A DNA stretch of 64,000 bases from Actinomyces sp. oral taxon 171 str. F0337 (GTDB lineage: Bacteria > Actinomycetota > Actinomycetes > Actinomycetales > Actinomycetaceae), in assembly GCF_005696555.1 (NCBI RefSeq), contig NZ_CP040005.1:1302001-1366000 (forward strand), written 5' to 3'. This document shows, piece by piece, positions 1 to 9,528 of this stretch. The position numbers were made by a program, and so were the translations under genes. Under the pieces are notes generated by a model, which had not been told where the DNA came from, did not search any database, and saw nothing but the letters and a program-made list of their open reading frames with translations. Within the stretch, counting starts at the first letter, position 1. Each line of letters begins with the position of its first letter.

Positions 1-2
1 CG

Positions 3-791
<789 letters not shown>

Positions 792-840
792 GCCGCGCCG
801 AGCAGGCCGGCAGCGCCACTGACCCGGCCACCATCTCGAT

Positions 841-882
841 CCCGCCCCGTGTCCCTGGCTCACGTCAGGGACACGGGGCGGG
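841..882 (+). terminator. Hairpin terminator after glyS
   Basis: A perfect 17-bp inverted repeat (arms 841-857 and 866-882, 8-base loop) lies between glyS and the next gene. It has no T-tract, as is common for actinobacterial terminator hairpins. It ends 12 bases before the next start codon. Confidence 0.75.
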
Positions 883-894
883 CATGATGGGACG

Positions 895-2199
895 GTGAGC
901 ACCAACTCGACCTCCCCGAGCAACGAGTCTCTTTCCGCTGAGGACCTTCCCCAGCCGTCGGTAGGACCTGCCGGCCCTCACGGCGGCCACAGCCACTCCC
1001 ACTCCGGGCCACTGGACCTGGAGGCGGGGGAGGTCCGCCGGGTGCGGATCGTGCTCGGTGTCATCGTCGGTGCCCTGGTCCTGGCCACCGTCGTCGGACT
1101 GGTCGTGCTCTGGCCGGGCAAGAGCTCACTCATCGGCTCACGCTCCTTCACCGCCGAGGGCGGCTCAGTGGGCAAGGCCACCATCACCTCCACGGACCTG
1201 TCCGGCTGTGAGAGCTCCGTGAGCGCCCTGACGGAGGTCAACGGCGTCAAGCCGGAGGAGTTCTCCAAGAGCCACGTGTGCGCCCGCATCACCGAGGGCG
1301 AGGGCAAGGGCCTGGTCATGCCGGTCCAGCTGGTGGGTGAGCCCCGCAAGCTCGCCCACGTCGGTGACCGGCTCGTCGTCCTCTACTCGCCCCAGGCCAT
1401 CCTGTCCGGCTCCCCCTACTCCTTCATCGACTACCAGCGTCAGCTCCCGGTCGGCGCCCTGACGATCGTCTACCTCGTGCTCGTCGTCGCCGTGGCCGGG
1501 CGCAAGGGCGTCCTGAGCGTCCTGGGTCTGCTGGTGGCCACCGGTGTGCTCGCCTTCTTCATGATCCCGGCGCTCCTGTCAGGCTCCCACCCGCTGGCGG
1601 TGACACTGGTCGGATCGATGGCGATGATGCTGGCCGCCGTCTACGTGGCCCACGGCGTGTCCATCCGCACCACGACGGCCCTGCTGGGAACGGTGGCCGG
1701 CATCGTGCTGACCGTGCTGCTCGCCCTGTGGGGGACCGACGCCGCTCACTTGACCGGCGACGTCGACGAGACCGCCCGCCTGCTGGCCTCACGCACGCAC
1801 ATCGACCTGCAGACGCTGCTGACCTGCGGCATGGTCATCGCCGGGCTCGGCGTCCTCAACGACGTCACCATCACCCAGGCCTCCTCGGTGTGGGAGCTGC
1901 ACGCCGCCAACCCGCTGCTGTCGCGTACGCGCCTGTTCACCGGCGGGATGAGGATCGGCCGGGACCACATCGCCTCGACCGTCTACACCCTGGCCTTCGC
2001 CTACGCCGGCACGGCGCTGCCACTCATCCTGGCCGCCTCCCTCATGGACCGGGCCGTGCTGGACACCATGCTCTCGGGGGAGATCGCCGAGGAGATCGTG
2101 CGCACCCTCATCTCCTCCATCGGCCTGGTCCTGGCGATCCCGGCGACCACGGCGATCGCGGCGGCCCTGTGCCGCGTCACCCCTGTCCTCGACGAGTAG
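895..2199 (+). CDS. YibE/F family membrane protein
   Basis: This 434-residue membrane protein has one N-terminal membrane segment (about residues 50-72), an extracytoplasmic part (about 73-185) and a C-terminal block of six or more hydrophobic segments (about 188-430). The C-terminal block carries the family-typical stretches GLGVLNDVTITQASSVWEL and DHIASTVYTLAFAYAG, which identify the YibE/F family. Its biochemical role is not established. The cytoplasmic N-terminus is unusual in having a His-rich run, PHGGHSHSHSG, which could bind metal (inference). The start is a GTG right after a terminator hairpin with only a weak purine stretch before it. The gene stands alone and faces the dusB gene. 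Confidence 0.88.
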   Translation: MSTNSTSPSNESLSAEDLPQPSVGPAGPHGGHSHSHSGPLDLEAGEVRRVRIVLGVIVGALVLATVVGLVVLWPGKSSLIGSRSFTAEGGSVGKATITSTDLSGCESSVSALTEVNGVKPEEFSKSHVCARITEGEGKGLVMPVQLVGEPRKLAHVGDRLVVLYSPQAILSGSPYSFIDYQRQLPVGALTIVYLVLVVAVAGRKGVLSVLGLLVATGVLAFFMIPALLSGSHPLAVTLVGSMAMMLAAVYVAHGVSIRTTTALLGTVAGIVLTVLLALWGTDAAHLTGDVDETARLLASRTHIDLQTLLTCGMVIAGLGVLNDVTITQASSVWELHAANPLLSRTRLFTGGMRIGRDHIASTVYTLAFAYAGTALPLILAASLMDRAVLDTMLSGEIAEEIVRTLISSIGLVLAIPATTAIAAALCRVTPVLDE

Positions 2200-2238
2200 C
2201 CGAAGACCGGTCTGAAGAGACCCGGTGAGACCGCTCCG

Positions 2239-3537
2239 TCAGCCTCCGGAGACGTCGGACTCGGCCTGGCTGAGCATCTCGCGGTGGGCCTCGTCCAGGG
2301 CGGGAGAGTCCAGCCAGCCGTCGGGCAGACGGGGGGTCTTCGGACTGCCGGCCCGCCCCCGGGGGCCCTCGACGACGTCACCGGGGTAGTCGACGACGTC
2401 TGGCAGGCGCGAGCGCATCCGCTCCAGGCCGGCGTCGAGCTCATCGAGGCTCCGGATCCCCATGAGGTCGGCACGCGCCGCGCCGCCGACCGGGTAGCCC
2501 TTGAGGTACCAGCCCACGTGCTTGCGCAGGTCACGCACTCCCCGGTCCTCGCCCATCTCCTCAGCCAGCATGCGCCCGTGGCGGCGGATCACCTCGATGA
2601 CGGCGTCCAGGTCCGGGCGGGTGCGTGTCGGCGAGCCGTGCATGGCCGCCACGATGTCGGCGAACAGCCAGGGGCGGCCCTGGCAGCCGCGGCCCACGAC
2701 GACGCCGTCGCAGCCGGTGGTCTCCATCATGCGCACCGCGTCGTCGCCGAGCCAGATGTCCCCGTTGCCGAGCACCGGTAGGACGGTGGACTCCTTGAGG
2801 CGGGCGATCTCCTCCCAGCGGGCCTGACCCGAGTAGTGCTGGCGTGCGCTGCGGGCGTGCAGGGCCACCGCCGCGATCCCGGCGTTCTCGGCGGCCCGGG
2901 CGGCGTCGAGGAAGGTCTCGTGCCCCTCATCGATGCCCAGGCGCATCTTCATGGTCACCGGCACCTGTCGAACCCGCCCGGCGGCGCGGGCAGCGGCCTC
3001 ACTGGCACGCACCGCCTCGGTGAGAATCGCCGCCAGCAGATCGCGCTTCCACGGCAGCGCCGCACCGCCTCCCTTGCGGGTCACCTTGGGAACCGGGCAG
3101 CCGAAGTTGAGGTCGATGTGGTCGGACAGGTCCTCCTCCACCAGGATCCGCACCGCGGCCCCCACCGTGGCCGGGTCAACCCCGTAGAGCTGAATGGAAC
3201 GAACCCTCTCGGCCGGGTCGGTGCGCACCATCGCCAGGGTGCGCTCGTTGCGCTCCACCAGGGCGCGGGTGGTGACCATCTCCGTGACGTACAGGCCCGC
3301 CGGGGCCAGCAGACCGCCGCCGGGGGCGGACACCGGACCGGGGCAGGAGGGCGTCAGTGCCTCCGGCAGGACGGCCTCGGCCATCTCCCGGCACAAGCGG
3401 CGGAAGGAGGCGTTGGTGACTCCGGCCATGGGGGCGAGCTCGACGGGGGTGGGCACCACCAGCGGCCCGATGCGCAGCGGTGTGGGCGCGCGGCCCGATG
3501 CGCAGGCGTCGGGCAGGCGGGGGGAGGTCTCACTCAT
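2239..3537 (-). CDS. dusB: tRNA-dihydrouridine synthase (DusB/NifR3 type)
   Basis: FMN enzyme that reduces uridines in the tRNA D-loop. This 432-residue protein shows the TIM-barrel signatures in order: ELAPMAGVTN (FMN phosphate region), NFGCPVPKVTRKGGGAAL with the catalytic Cys of NFGCP, VTMKMRLGID, ALHARSARQHYSG, LGNGDIW and GRGCQGRPWLF. The frame stays open about 590 bases further upstream, but that part is the antisense of the divergent reductase gene. The ATG at 3537, preceded by GGGGTGA, gives the normal family N-terminus. It is divergent from the FabG-like gene, and a TATACC box at 3614-3619 on the minus strand is a possible -10. Confidence 0.93.
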   Translation of the reverse strand: MSETSPRLPDACASGRAPTPLRIGPLVVPTPVELAPMAGVTNASFRRLCREMAEAVLPEALTPSCPGPVSAPGGGLLAPAGLYVTEMVTTRALVERNERTLAMVRTDPAERVRSIQLYGVDPATVGAAVRILVEEDLSDHIDLNFGCPVPKVTRKGGGAALPWKRDLLAAILTEAVRASEAAARAAGRVRQVPVTMKMRLGIDEGHETFLDAARAAENAGIAAVALHARSARQHYSGQARWEEIARLKESTVLPVLGNGDIWLGDDAVRMMETTGCDGVVVGRGCQGRPWLFADIVAAMHGSPTRTRPDLDAVIEVIRRHGRMLAEEMGEDRGVRDLRKHVGWYLKGYPVGGAARADLMGIRSLDELDAGLERMRSRLPDVVDYPGDVVEGPRGRAGSPKTPRLPDGWLDSPALDEAHREMLSQAESDVSGG

Positions 3538-3718
3538 CGTCACCCCGACATGCTGACACACGGCGAGTACCAGGGCGGCGACCGGCCCCGTCCTTCGGCC
3601 CGGAACCGACACAGGTATAGACCACTTGTGAAGGAAGTAACAGGGCTGGATCGAGGTCAGTGCATGACGAACTGCTGATGACGAGTGCTTGCGCGCGTTA
3701 CCTTGTGTGCTTGTGCTG

Positions 3719-4447
3719 ATGAACGAAGAGACCGAACCGTCGATATCACGTTCCGTCGTCGTGACCGGAGCCTCCCGGGGAATCGGGGAGGCGGTTGTGA
3801 AGGCGTTTCTCGCACAGGGCGACCGGGTGGCGGGTATCTCCCGCTCCGGTGAGGCCCCCGACGGCGCCCTGGGCCTGGCTGCCGATGTCACCGACCCCGA
3901 CGCCCTGGCCCAGGCCCTTAGCGCCGCCACCGAGGAGCACGGCCCCATCGAGGTCCTCGTGGCCTCGGCCGGCATCAACCGGGAGTCCTTGGCCGCCCGC
4001 ACCTCCTCCCAGATGTGGGACGAGGTCATCTCAGCGGACCTGACCGGCACCTTCAATACAGTACGCGCCGTGACGCCAGCCATGATGCGGGCCCGTACGG
4101 GGCGCATCATCCTGGTCTCCTCGGCCATCGCCGCACGTGGAGGCGTGGGCCTGTCGGCCTACGGCGCCGCCAAGGGCGGCGTGGAGGGGCTGACCCGCTC
4201 CCTGGCCCGCGAGCTCGCACCGCGCGGCATCACCGTCAACGCCGTGGCCCCCGGATTCGTCACCACGGCGATGACCGCCTCCCTGCCCGACCACATCCGC
4301 ACCGCCTACCTCGAGCAGATTCCCTTGGGGCGCTTCGCCGACGTCGCCGACATCGCCGGCCCCGCCGTCTTCCTCGCCTCACCCGCGGCGGCCTACGTCA
4401 CCGGCGCCATCCTCGGCGTCGACGGCGGCATGGGCATGGGGCGCTAG
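3719..4447 (+). CDS. fabG: 3-oxoacyl-ACP reductase-like short-chain dehydrogenase
   Basis: NAD(P)H-dependent reductase of the classical SDR fold, 242 residues. Visible parts are the nucleotide-binding TGASRGIG (residues 16-23), the catalytic serine in LVSSA (134-135), Tyr148 and Lys152 in YGAAK, and the C-terminal VTGAILGVDGGMGMG typical of FabG. The N-terminus (ISRSVVVTGASRGIG) resembles mycobacterial FabG1/MabA, so a role in fatty-acid elongation is likely, but no other fatty-acid gene is adjacent. The start is uncertain: the ATG at 3719 has no clear Shine-Dalgarno, while a TACCTT box at 3699-3704 would suit a leaderless GTG start at 3713, two codons upstream. Confidence 0.85.
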   Translation: MNEETEPSISRSVVVTGASRGIGEAVVKAFLAQGDRVAGISRSGEAPDGALGLAADVTDPDALAQALSAATEEHGPIEVLVASAGINRESLAARTSSQMWDEVISADLTGTFNTVRAVTPAMMRARTGRIILVSSAIAARGGVGLSAYGAAKGGVEGLTRSLARELAPRGITVNAVAPGFVTTAMTASLPDHIRTAYLEQIPLGRFADVADIAGPAVFLASPAAAYVTGAILGVDGGMGMGR

Positions 4448-4505
4448 GCGCACAGCAGGCCGCGAGACGTTGTCGGGGCCGTATCCGGGGGCCGCCGTGG
4501 TGCCG

Positions 4506-4511
4506 TAGGGT
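4506..4511 (+). promoter_or_regulatory. -10 box TAGGGT for a leaderless transcript
   Basis: TAGGGT ends six bases before the GTG start at 4518. That spacing puts transcription start at or next to the start codon. No Shine-Dalgarno is present. Confidence 0.55.
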
Positions 4512-4517
4512 AGAGCC

Positions 4518-5033
4518 GTGACAACGGATCCCATGCGCCGGCTCGTGCTCGTCCGACACTCCAAGGCCTCTCACGACGCCGTCACCGACCTGGAACGTCC
4601 TCTGACCCCCAAGGGCACCGCCCTCGCAGGCCTGCTGGCCAAGGAGCTGCGCAAGCGCCTGGAGACCACCGACCTGCTCCTGGTCTCCCCGGCGGCCCGG
4701 GCCCGCGAGACCGCCCGCCCCATCCGCGACCGCCTCGAGCCCACTGACACCCTCGTGCGCGAGGAGATCTATAACCTGGGCCCCAACGGCATCCTCGGGG
4801 TTCTGGCCGAGGAGGGCGCAGACGCCAGGACGGTCGTCGTCGTCGGCCACGAGCCCACGATCTCCGTGCTCGCCCACATCCTCCACGACACCGATGACGA
4901 CCTGGCCTCCCAGATCTCCTTCGGGGTGCCCACGGCAACCGCCGTCATCATCGATGTCCCCGGCGCCTGGGCGGACCTTGAGCCCAAGAGCGCCCGTATC
5001 CGGGAGATCTTCACCGCCCGCAAGCGCGACTGA
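4518..5033 (+). CDS. Histidine phosphatase family protein (SixA-like)
   Basis: A 171-residue histidine phosphatase. It carries the catalytic RHS (Arg13-His14) in LVLVRHSKASHD, the phosphate-binding arginines in SPAARARET (about 58-65) and the second catalytic histidine in VVVVGHEPTIS (His111). The length and pattern match the short SixA-type branch, which removes phosphate from phosphohistidine or small substrates; the substrate here cannot be read from sequence. The GTG start follows a TAGGGT box by six bases, suggesting a leaderless mRNA. It lies between the reductase gene and the convergent serB. Confidence 0.85.
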   Translation: MTTDPMRRLVLVRHSKASHDAVTDLERPLTPKGTALAGLLAKELRKRLETTDLLLVSPAARARETARPIRDRLEPTDTLVREEIYNLGPNGILGVLAEEGADARTVVVVGHEPTISVLAHILHDTDDDLASQISFGVPTATAVIIDVPGAWADLEPKSARIREIFTARKRD

Positions 5034-5060
5034 GGCTGGACGTCCCGAAGCAGTCGCCGG

Positions 5061-5771
5061 TCAGCCCCCGATCAGCTGCAGGACGGCACGCAGGTCACGC
5101 ACATGGATAGCCGCATCAGCCTGCTCAACAACCACCGGCTTGGCGCAGAACGCCACCCCCAGCCCCGCGGCCTCCAGCATCCCCAGGTCGTTGGCCCCGT
5201 CCCCGACCGCGATGGTGCGCTCCATGGGCACACCGTCCTGCTGGGCCCAGGTGCGCAGGCAGTGGACCTTCTCCTGACGGTCCACGATGCGCCCCAGCAC
5301 CCGACCGGTGAGGCAGCCGCCCGCCACCTCCAGGCGGTTGGCCGCCACGTGGTCGATACCCAGCCGCTCGGCCAGGGGCACCACGACCTCCTCGAAGCCG
5401 CCCGAGACGACCCCCACGCGGCAGCCACGCGCATGCAGCGCCTCAATGAGCTCGGCAGCCCCCTCGGTGGGGCGCACCTCGGCGAGGACCTCGGCGAAGA
5501 CCTCCTGGGAGACCCCGGCCAGCGTCGCCACCCGCTCGCGCAGGGAGGCTGCGAAGTCCAGCTCCCCGCGCATCGCCCGGGCCGTGACCTCGGCAACCAG
5601 CTCACGGGTTCCGGCGCGCTGGGCGATGAGCTCGATGACCTCCTGCTCGATGAGGGTGGAGTCCACGTCCATGACCAGAAGGCCTGGGCCCCCAGTCATC
5701 AGGGCACCATCGGTCAGAGCCCCGCTGAGGCCCGCGGAGCCGCCGGCACGGTGTCGAGAGGTGTCGCTCAT
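5061..5771 (-). CDS. serB: Phosphoserine phosphatase SerB
   Basis: Last step of serine synthesis: hydrolysis of phosphoserine. This 236-residue HAD enzyme has the nucleophile motif DVDSTLIEQEVIELIA (Asp35 and Asp37), motif II in VGVVSGGFEEVV, and motif III/IV in KVHCLRTW and AVGDGANDLGML. There is no ACT domain; the first 30 residues are a short low-complexity extension. The ATG at 5771 lies six bases after a TAGCAT box, so the mRNA is probably leaderless. The gene converges with the SixA-like gene, with only 27 bases between the stop codons. Confidence 0.93.
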   Translation of the reverse strand: MSDTSRHRAGGSAGLSGALTDGALMTGGPGLLVMDVDSTLIEQEVIELIAQRAGTRELVAEVTARAMRGELDFAASLRERVATLAGVSQEVFAEVLAEVRPTEGAAELIEALHARGCRVGVVSGGFEEVVVPLAERLGIDHVAANRLEVAGGCLTGRVLGRIVDRQEKVHCLRTWAQQDGVPMERTIAVGDGANDLGMLEAAGLGVAFCAKPVVVEQADAAIHVRDLRAVLQLIGG

Positions 5772-5777
5772 GGCGCC

Positions 5778-5783
5778 ATGCTA
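5778..5783 (-). promoter_or_regulatory. -10 box TAGCAT of serB
   Basis: On the minus strand TAGCAT is followed by six bases and the serB ATG, the spacing expected for a leaderless promoter. Confidence 0.5.
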
Positions 5784-5870
5784 GTGGGCGAACCGGCGGG
5801 CGGGTACGAGCGCGCCGCCGCCCGGCGACTCGGGCGACGGCGCGCACATGGAAGGCGGTAGGCCCCTCGG

Positions 5871-7115
5871 TCAGCGGGTGACGAGCTGCCCCTTGGCCAC
5901 CACCGTGATACCGGACTCTGTCACGGTGAAGCCCCGCTCGCGGTCGTGCTCGGGGTCGATCCCCACCATGGCCCCCTCCTCGACCCGGACGTACTTGTCC
6001 AGGATCGCGCGGTTGACCACGGTGTTGCGGCCCACCTCAGCGCCGTCCATGAGGACGGACTCTCGCACCGAGGACCAGGAGTTGACACGCACACCGGGGG
6101 ACAGGACCGAGGAGATCACCTCACCACCGGAGACGATGACACCCGGTGAGACGATCGAGTCGACCGCGTGCCCCAGGCGCTCGTGGTGGCCGTAGACGAA
6201 CTTGGCCGGGGGCATCGCGGCCTGGTAACCGGCGAACAACGGCCAGCGGTCGTTGTACAGGTTGAACACGGGGGTCACCGAGATGAGGTCCTGGTGCGCC
6301 TCGAAGAAGGCGTCCACGGTACCCACGTCGCGCCAGTAGTCGCGGTCGCGCTCGGAGGAGCCCGGGACGTCGTTGTCCTTGAAGTCGTAGACGCCGGCCG
6401 CACCCTGGTTGACGAACCAGGGCACGATGCTGCCGCCCATGTCGTGCTTGGAGGACTCGTCGCCTGCGTCGACCGTCACGGCCTCCAGGAGCGCGTCGGC
6501 GTTCATGATGTAGTTGCCCATCGAGGCCAGGACCTCATCAGGGGAGTCCGGCAGGCCCGGGGTGTCCTTGGGCTTCTCCACGAAGGCCTTGATCCTGCCG
6601 CGGTCGGTCGGGTCGGTCTCGATGACGCCGAACTGGTCCGCCAATGACCGGGGCTGACGGATGCCTGCGACGGTGCAGGGCAGCCCGGAGGCGATGTGAT
6701 GGTCCAGCATCTGGGAGAAGTCCATGCGGTAGATGTTGTCCGCACCGGTGATGACCACGTAGTCCGGCCGCTCGTCGTCGAGCAGGTTGAGGGACTGGTA
6801 GATCGCGTCGGCGCTCCCCAGGAACCAGTGCTTGCCCACGCGCTGCTGGGCCGGAACAGGCGCGATGTAGTTGCCCAGCATGTCGGACATGCGCCACGTC
6901 TTGGAGATGTGACGGTCCAGTGAGTGGGACTTGTACTGGGTGAGCACCACGACCTTGAGGAAGCCGGAGTTGATCATGTTGGACAGGGAGAAGTCGATGA
7001 GCCGGTAGATCCCGCCGAAGGGCACGGCCGGCTTGGCGCGATCCACGGTCAGGGGCATGAGGCGCTTGCCCTCGCCACCAGCGAGGACGATTGCGAGAAC
7101 ACGAGGTTGAGCCAT
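5871..7115 (-). CDS. glgC: Glucose-1-phosphate adenylyltransferase
   Basis: Makes ADP-glucose from glucose-1-phosphate and ATP, the committed step of bacterial glycogen synthesis. The 414-residue protein has the nucleotidyltransferase signature [13 protein letters not shown] with AKPAVPFGG, then [22 protein letters not shown] and FVEKPKD. A left-handed beta-helix hexapeptide domain covers roughly the last 110 residues. The ATG at 7115 is preceded by AAGGTG at good spacing; a GTG three codons upstream is in frame but lies inside that ribosome site. It is divergent from glgA, so the two genes probably share a control region. Confidence 0.95.
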   Translation of the reverse strand: MAQPRVLAIVLAGGEGKRLMPLTVDRAKPAVPFGGIYRLIDFSLSNMINSGFLKVVVLTQYKSHSLDRHISKTWRMSDMLGNYIAPVPAQQRVGKHWFLGSADAIYQSLNLLDDERPDYVVITGADNIYRMDFSQMLDHHIASGLPCTVAGIRQPRSLADQFGVIETDPTDRGRIKAFVEKPKDTPGLPDSPDEVLASMGNYIMNADALLEAVTVDAGDESSKHDMGGSIVPWFVNQGAAGVYDFKDNDVPGSSERDRDYWRDVGTVDAFFEAHQDLISVTPVFNLYNDRWPLFAGYQAAMPPAKFVYGHHERLGHAVDSIVSPGVIVSGGEVISSVLSPGVRVNSWSSVRESVLMDGAEVGRNTVVNRAILDKYVRVEEGAMVGIDPEHDRERGFTVTESGITVVAKGQLVTR

Positions 7116-7404
7116 GTGGCCCACCTTACGTTGCTTGAGAGGCTTATGGGGCCAAACAGATCACAATGTGGGCCGTTCCCGGGGCGACTCCCGAGTCGAC
7201 CCGGACCTTCGATCTAGACGCACCCCGCTCAGGACGCCGACGGGCCCGTACACGTGAGTCGGTGGAAACCACCGACGTCGAACGGTCCCACTGCGAGGCG
7301 CGTGCGTATACCGTCGGGGGTGGCGCCCGACCCACCGCGGGTGCCCGTCCTGCGCCGCCGACGGCGCGGTCAGACCATCCAGCAGACAGAGGAGACGCAC
7401 ACCC
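7116..7404. promoter_or_regulatory. Divergent glgC-glgA control region
   Basis: No gene is visible in these 289 bases. They hold a perfect 8-bp inverted repeat, GTCGGTGG-AAA-CCACCGAC (7258-7276), and a possible -10 box TATACC at 7307-7312 for glgA, 30 bases downstream of the repeat. The position suits an operator, but no regulator can be named. Confidence 0.4.
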
Positions 7405-8634
7405 ATGAGGGTCGACCTGCTGACCAAGGAGTACCCACCCTTCATCTACGGCGGCGCCGGGGTCCACGTCAACGAGCTCGCCAGGGTCCTGCGCCCTCTG
7501 GCCGACGTTCGCGTCCACGCCTTCGGCGGCCCCCGCGAGCCCGGCACCGAGGGCGCTGACGACGGCGTCACCGGTTACCCCGAGATCGCTGAGCTCGACG
7601 GCGCCAACGCCGCTCTGCGCACCTTCGGCGTCGACCTGGAGATGGCCCAGGGCACCAAGGGAACCGACCTCGTCCACTCCCACACCTGGTACACCAACCT
7701 CGCCGGCCACCTGTCCGGCCTGCTCCACGGCGTCCCCCACGTCATCAGCGCCCACTCCCTGGAGCCCCTGCGCCCCTGGAAGGCCGAGCAGCTCGGCGGC
7801 GGCTACGCCCTGTCCTCCTGGGCGGAGAAGACCGCCTACGAGGCCGCCTCCGGGATCATCGCGGTCTCCAACGGCATGCGCGAGGACATCCTGCGCTCCT
7901 ACCCGGCCGTCGACCCCGAACGCGTCAAGGTCGTCCACAACGGCATCGACCTCGAGGCCTGGAAGCACCCGCAGGGCGAGGACGCCGACGCCGCGGCCGC
8001 AGCTACCCTCAAGCGCCTCGGCATCGACCCCGACCGCCCCACCGTCGTGTTCGTCGGACGCATCACCCGTCAGAAGGGCCTGCCGCACCTACTGCGCGCC
8101 TGCGAGCAGCTGCCCGCGGACGTCCAGGTCATCCTGTGCGCCGGCGCCCCCGACACCCCCGAGATCAAGGCCGAGGTCGAGGGTCTCGTGGCCCGCCTGC
8201 GGGAGAAGCGCACCGGCGTGGTCTGGATCGAGGAGATGCTGCCGCGCCCCGAGCTCATCGCCGTCCTGGCCGCCTCCGACGTCTTCGTGTGCCCCTCGGT
8301 CTACGAGCCACTGGGCATCGTCAACCTCGAGGCCATGGCCGTGGGTCTGCCGGTCGTCGGATCGGCCACCGGCGGCATCCCCGACGTCATCGTCGACGGC
8401 GAGACCGGCCTTCTGGTCCCCATCGAGCAGGTCCAGGACGGCACCGGCACCCCCATCGACCCGGCCCGCTTCGAGGCCGACCTGGCCGAGCGCCTCACCA
8501 CCCTGGTCACCGACACCGAGGCCGCCAGGACCATGGGGCAGGCCGCCCGACGCCGCGTCGAGGAGCACTTCGCCTGGGAGGCCATCGCTCAGCGCACCAT
8601 GGACGTCTACAACTGGGTCCTGGCCCAGGGCTGA
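7405..8634 (+). CDS. glgA: Glycogen synthase (actinobacterial GT4 type)
   Basis: Glycosyltransferase that uses ADP-glucose from GlgC. The 409-residue GT-B protein starts with VDLLTKEYPPFIYGGAGVHV (acceptor-side loop of this family) and has HSHTWYTNLAG, the nucleotide-sugar domain entry PTVVFVGRITRQKG, and the GT4 E-x7-E motif in CPSVYEPLGIVNLEAMA. This actinobacterial branch differs from E. coli GlgA (GT5). In mycobacteria related enzymes can make maltose-1-phosphate, so that product is possible here. GGAG lies before the ATG. The gene ends at a hairpin shared with the convergent gene downstream. Confidence 0.9.
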   Translation: MRVDLLTKEYPPFIYGGAGVHVNELARVLRPLADVRVHAFGGPREPGTEGADDGVTGYPEIAELDGANAALRTFGVDLEMAQGTKGTDLVHSHTWYTNLAGHLSGLLHGVPHVISAHSLEPLRPWKAEQLGGGYALSSWAEKTAYEAASGIIAVSNGMREDILRSYPAVDPERVKVVHNGIDLEAWKHPQGEDADAAAAATLKRLGIDPDRPTVVFVGRITRQKGLPHLLRACEQLPADVQVILCAGAPDTPEIKAEVEGLVARLREKRTGVVWIEEMLPRPELIAVLAASDVFVCPSVYEPLGIVNLEAMAVGLPVVGSATGGIPDVIVDGETGLLVPIEQVQDGTGTPIDPARFEADLAERLTTLVTDTEAARTMGQAARRRVEEHFAWEAIAQRTMDVYNWVLAQG

Positions 8635-8658
8635 ACAGGACGGTTCTCGTCCGGCCAT

Positions 8659-8704
8659 GCCACCGAGTGGTACGGCCCCTCTACCGGGCCCACCACTCGG
8701 TGGC
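8659..8704. terminator. Two-part hairpin between convergent genes
   Basis: A perfect 13-bp repeat (8659-8671 with 8692-8704) encloses a second 5-bp stem (8674-8678 with 8686-8690). It lies after glgA and overlaps the last codons of the minus-strand gene that ends at 8681, so it can stop transcription from both sides. Confidence 0.65.
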
Positions 8705-9406
8705 CGCAGCGGCCCCGTGACGCGCCACAGCCAGCAGCGGACGCAGGACGCCGGCTCGCTGCTGCGCCTGAAGGGCGGTCGTAGCCGCACCGTCGTCGTC
8801 CAGGGCCAGCTCGCACATCCCCGCCAGGCGCAAGGAGCGCTCCAACAGCTCTCGATCGCGGTGCGACAGCCAGGGCGGGACGAGCCGCGGATCCACCACG
8901 GCGGTGAGAAGGTCGTTGAGAGCATCGGCCATCTCCGGGCGCTCGCGGGCCAGGTCGAGCTCGACGAGCGCCTCGATGGCCTCCTCGGTGGCGGCGTGCA
9001 CCTGCCTGCGGGCGTGCGCCGCATCCAGCGGAGGCAGCGGGCGGGCCATCGGCTCAGCGCGCCAGGTCACCGAGGTGCCTGAGTCCTCGGGCACCAGCAG
9101 CACCCGACCGGGTGCGCCCTCCAGGACGACGCCCTCCTCGATGTCGGGGATGATCCCCCAGGTGCCGGTACCGCCGGCCGGTGAGGGCAGGACCGCGCTC
9201 ACCCGGCTCAGTGGGCGGGCGGTGGTGAGCCACTGCTCCAGGCCGACGCGCCCCGAACCGCTGGGGGCGCCGGCGATACCGTCGACGATGCTGTCGATGA
9301 CGTCATGGGCGCCGTCGACGCCCTCAACGAGCGACAGGCCGCGGGAGGAGGGCGAGGGCGCCCACAGGGCCAGCATGATGCTGACAGGCGGGTTGAGGGG
9401 ATCCAT
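8681..9406 (-). CDS. Conserved-looking hypothetical protein
   Basis: I do not recognise this 241-residue protein. Codon use has the G/C third-position bias of its neighbours, so it is a real gene. It starts MDPLNPPVSIMLALWAPSP, has a middle part rich in beta-type segments (about 50-130), and ends in an alpha-helical part rich in Ala, Leu and Arg. No signal peptide, membrane segment or metal motif is visible. The ATG at 9406 is preferred over a TTG three codons upstream; neither has a clear ribosome site. It is divergent from the ABC ATPase gene. Confidence 0.7.
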   Translation of the reverse strand: MDPLNPPVSIMLALWAPSPSSRGLSLVEGVDGAHDVIDSIVDGIAGAPSGSGRVGLEQWLTTARPLSRVSAVLPSPAGGTGTWGIIPDIEEGVVLEGAPGRVLLVPEDSGTSVTWRAEPMARPLPPLDAAHARRQVHAATEEAIEALVELDLARERPEMADALNDLLTAVVDPRLVPPWLSHRDRELLERSLRLAGMCELALDDDGAATTALQAQQRAGVLRPLLAVARHGAAAATEWWAR

Positions 9407-9516
9407 GGGGATCAACCATAGTGAATGGTGGCGGGGCGAGCCCCGGATGGGGGCCGGGCACCATCGGGCTGGCGGCTCTCGTCCCGCATCTGCCCTGTGT
9501 CATCCCGGTGTCACGA

Positions 9517-9522
9517 TAGGAT
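9517..9522 (+). promoter_or_regulatory. -10 box TAGGAT of the ABC ATPase gene
   Basis: TAGGAT is followed by six bases and the ATG at 9529. There is no Shine-Dalgarno, so the transcript is probably leaderless. Confidence 0.55.
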
Positions 9523-9528
9523 CGGCTC

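Noticed and set aside
3538..4128. Upstream extension of the dusB frame
   Set aside because: It overlaps the divergent reductase gene. The extra residues have no family similarity and the known N-terminus fits the ATG at 3537.
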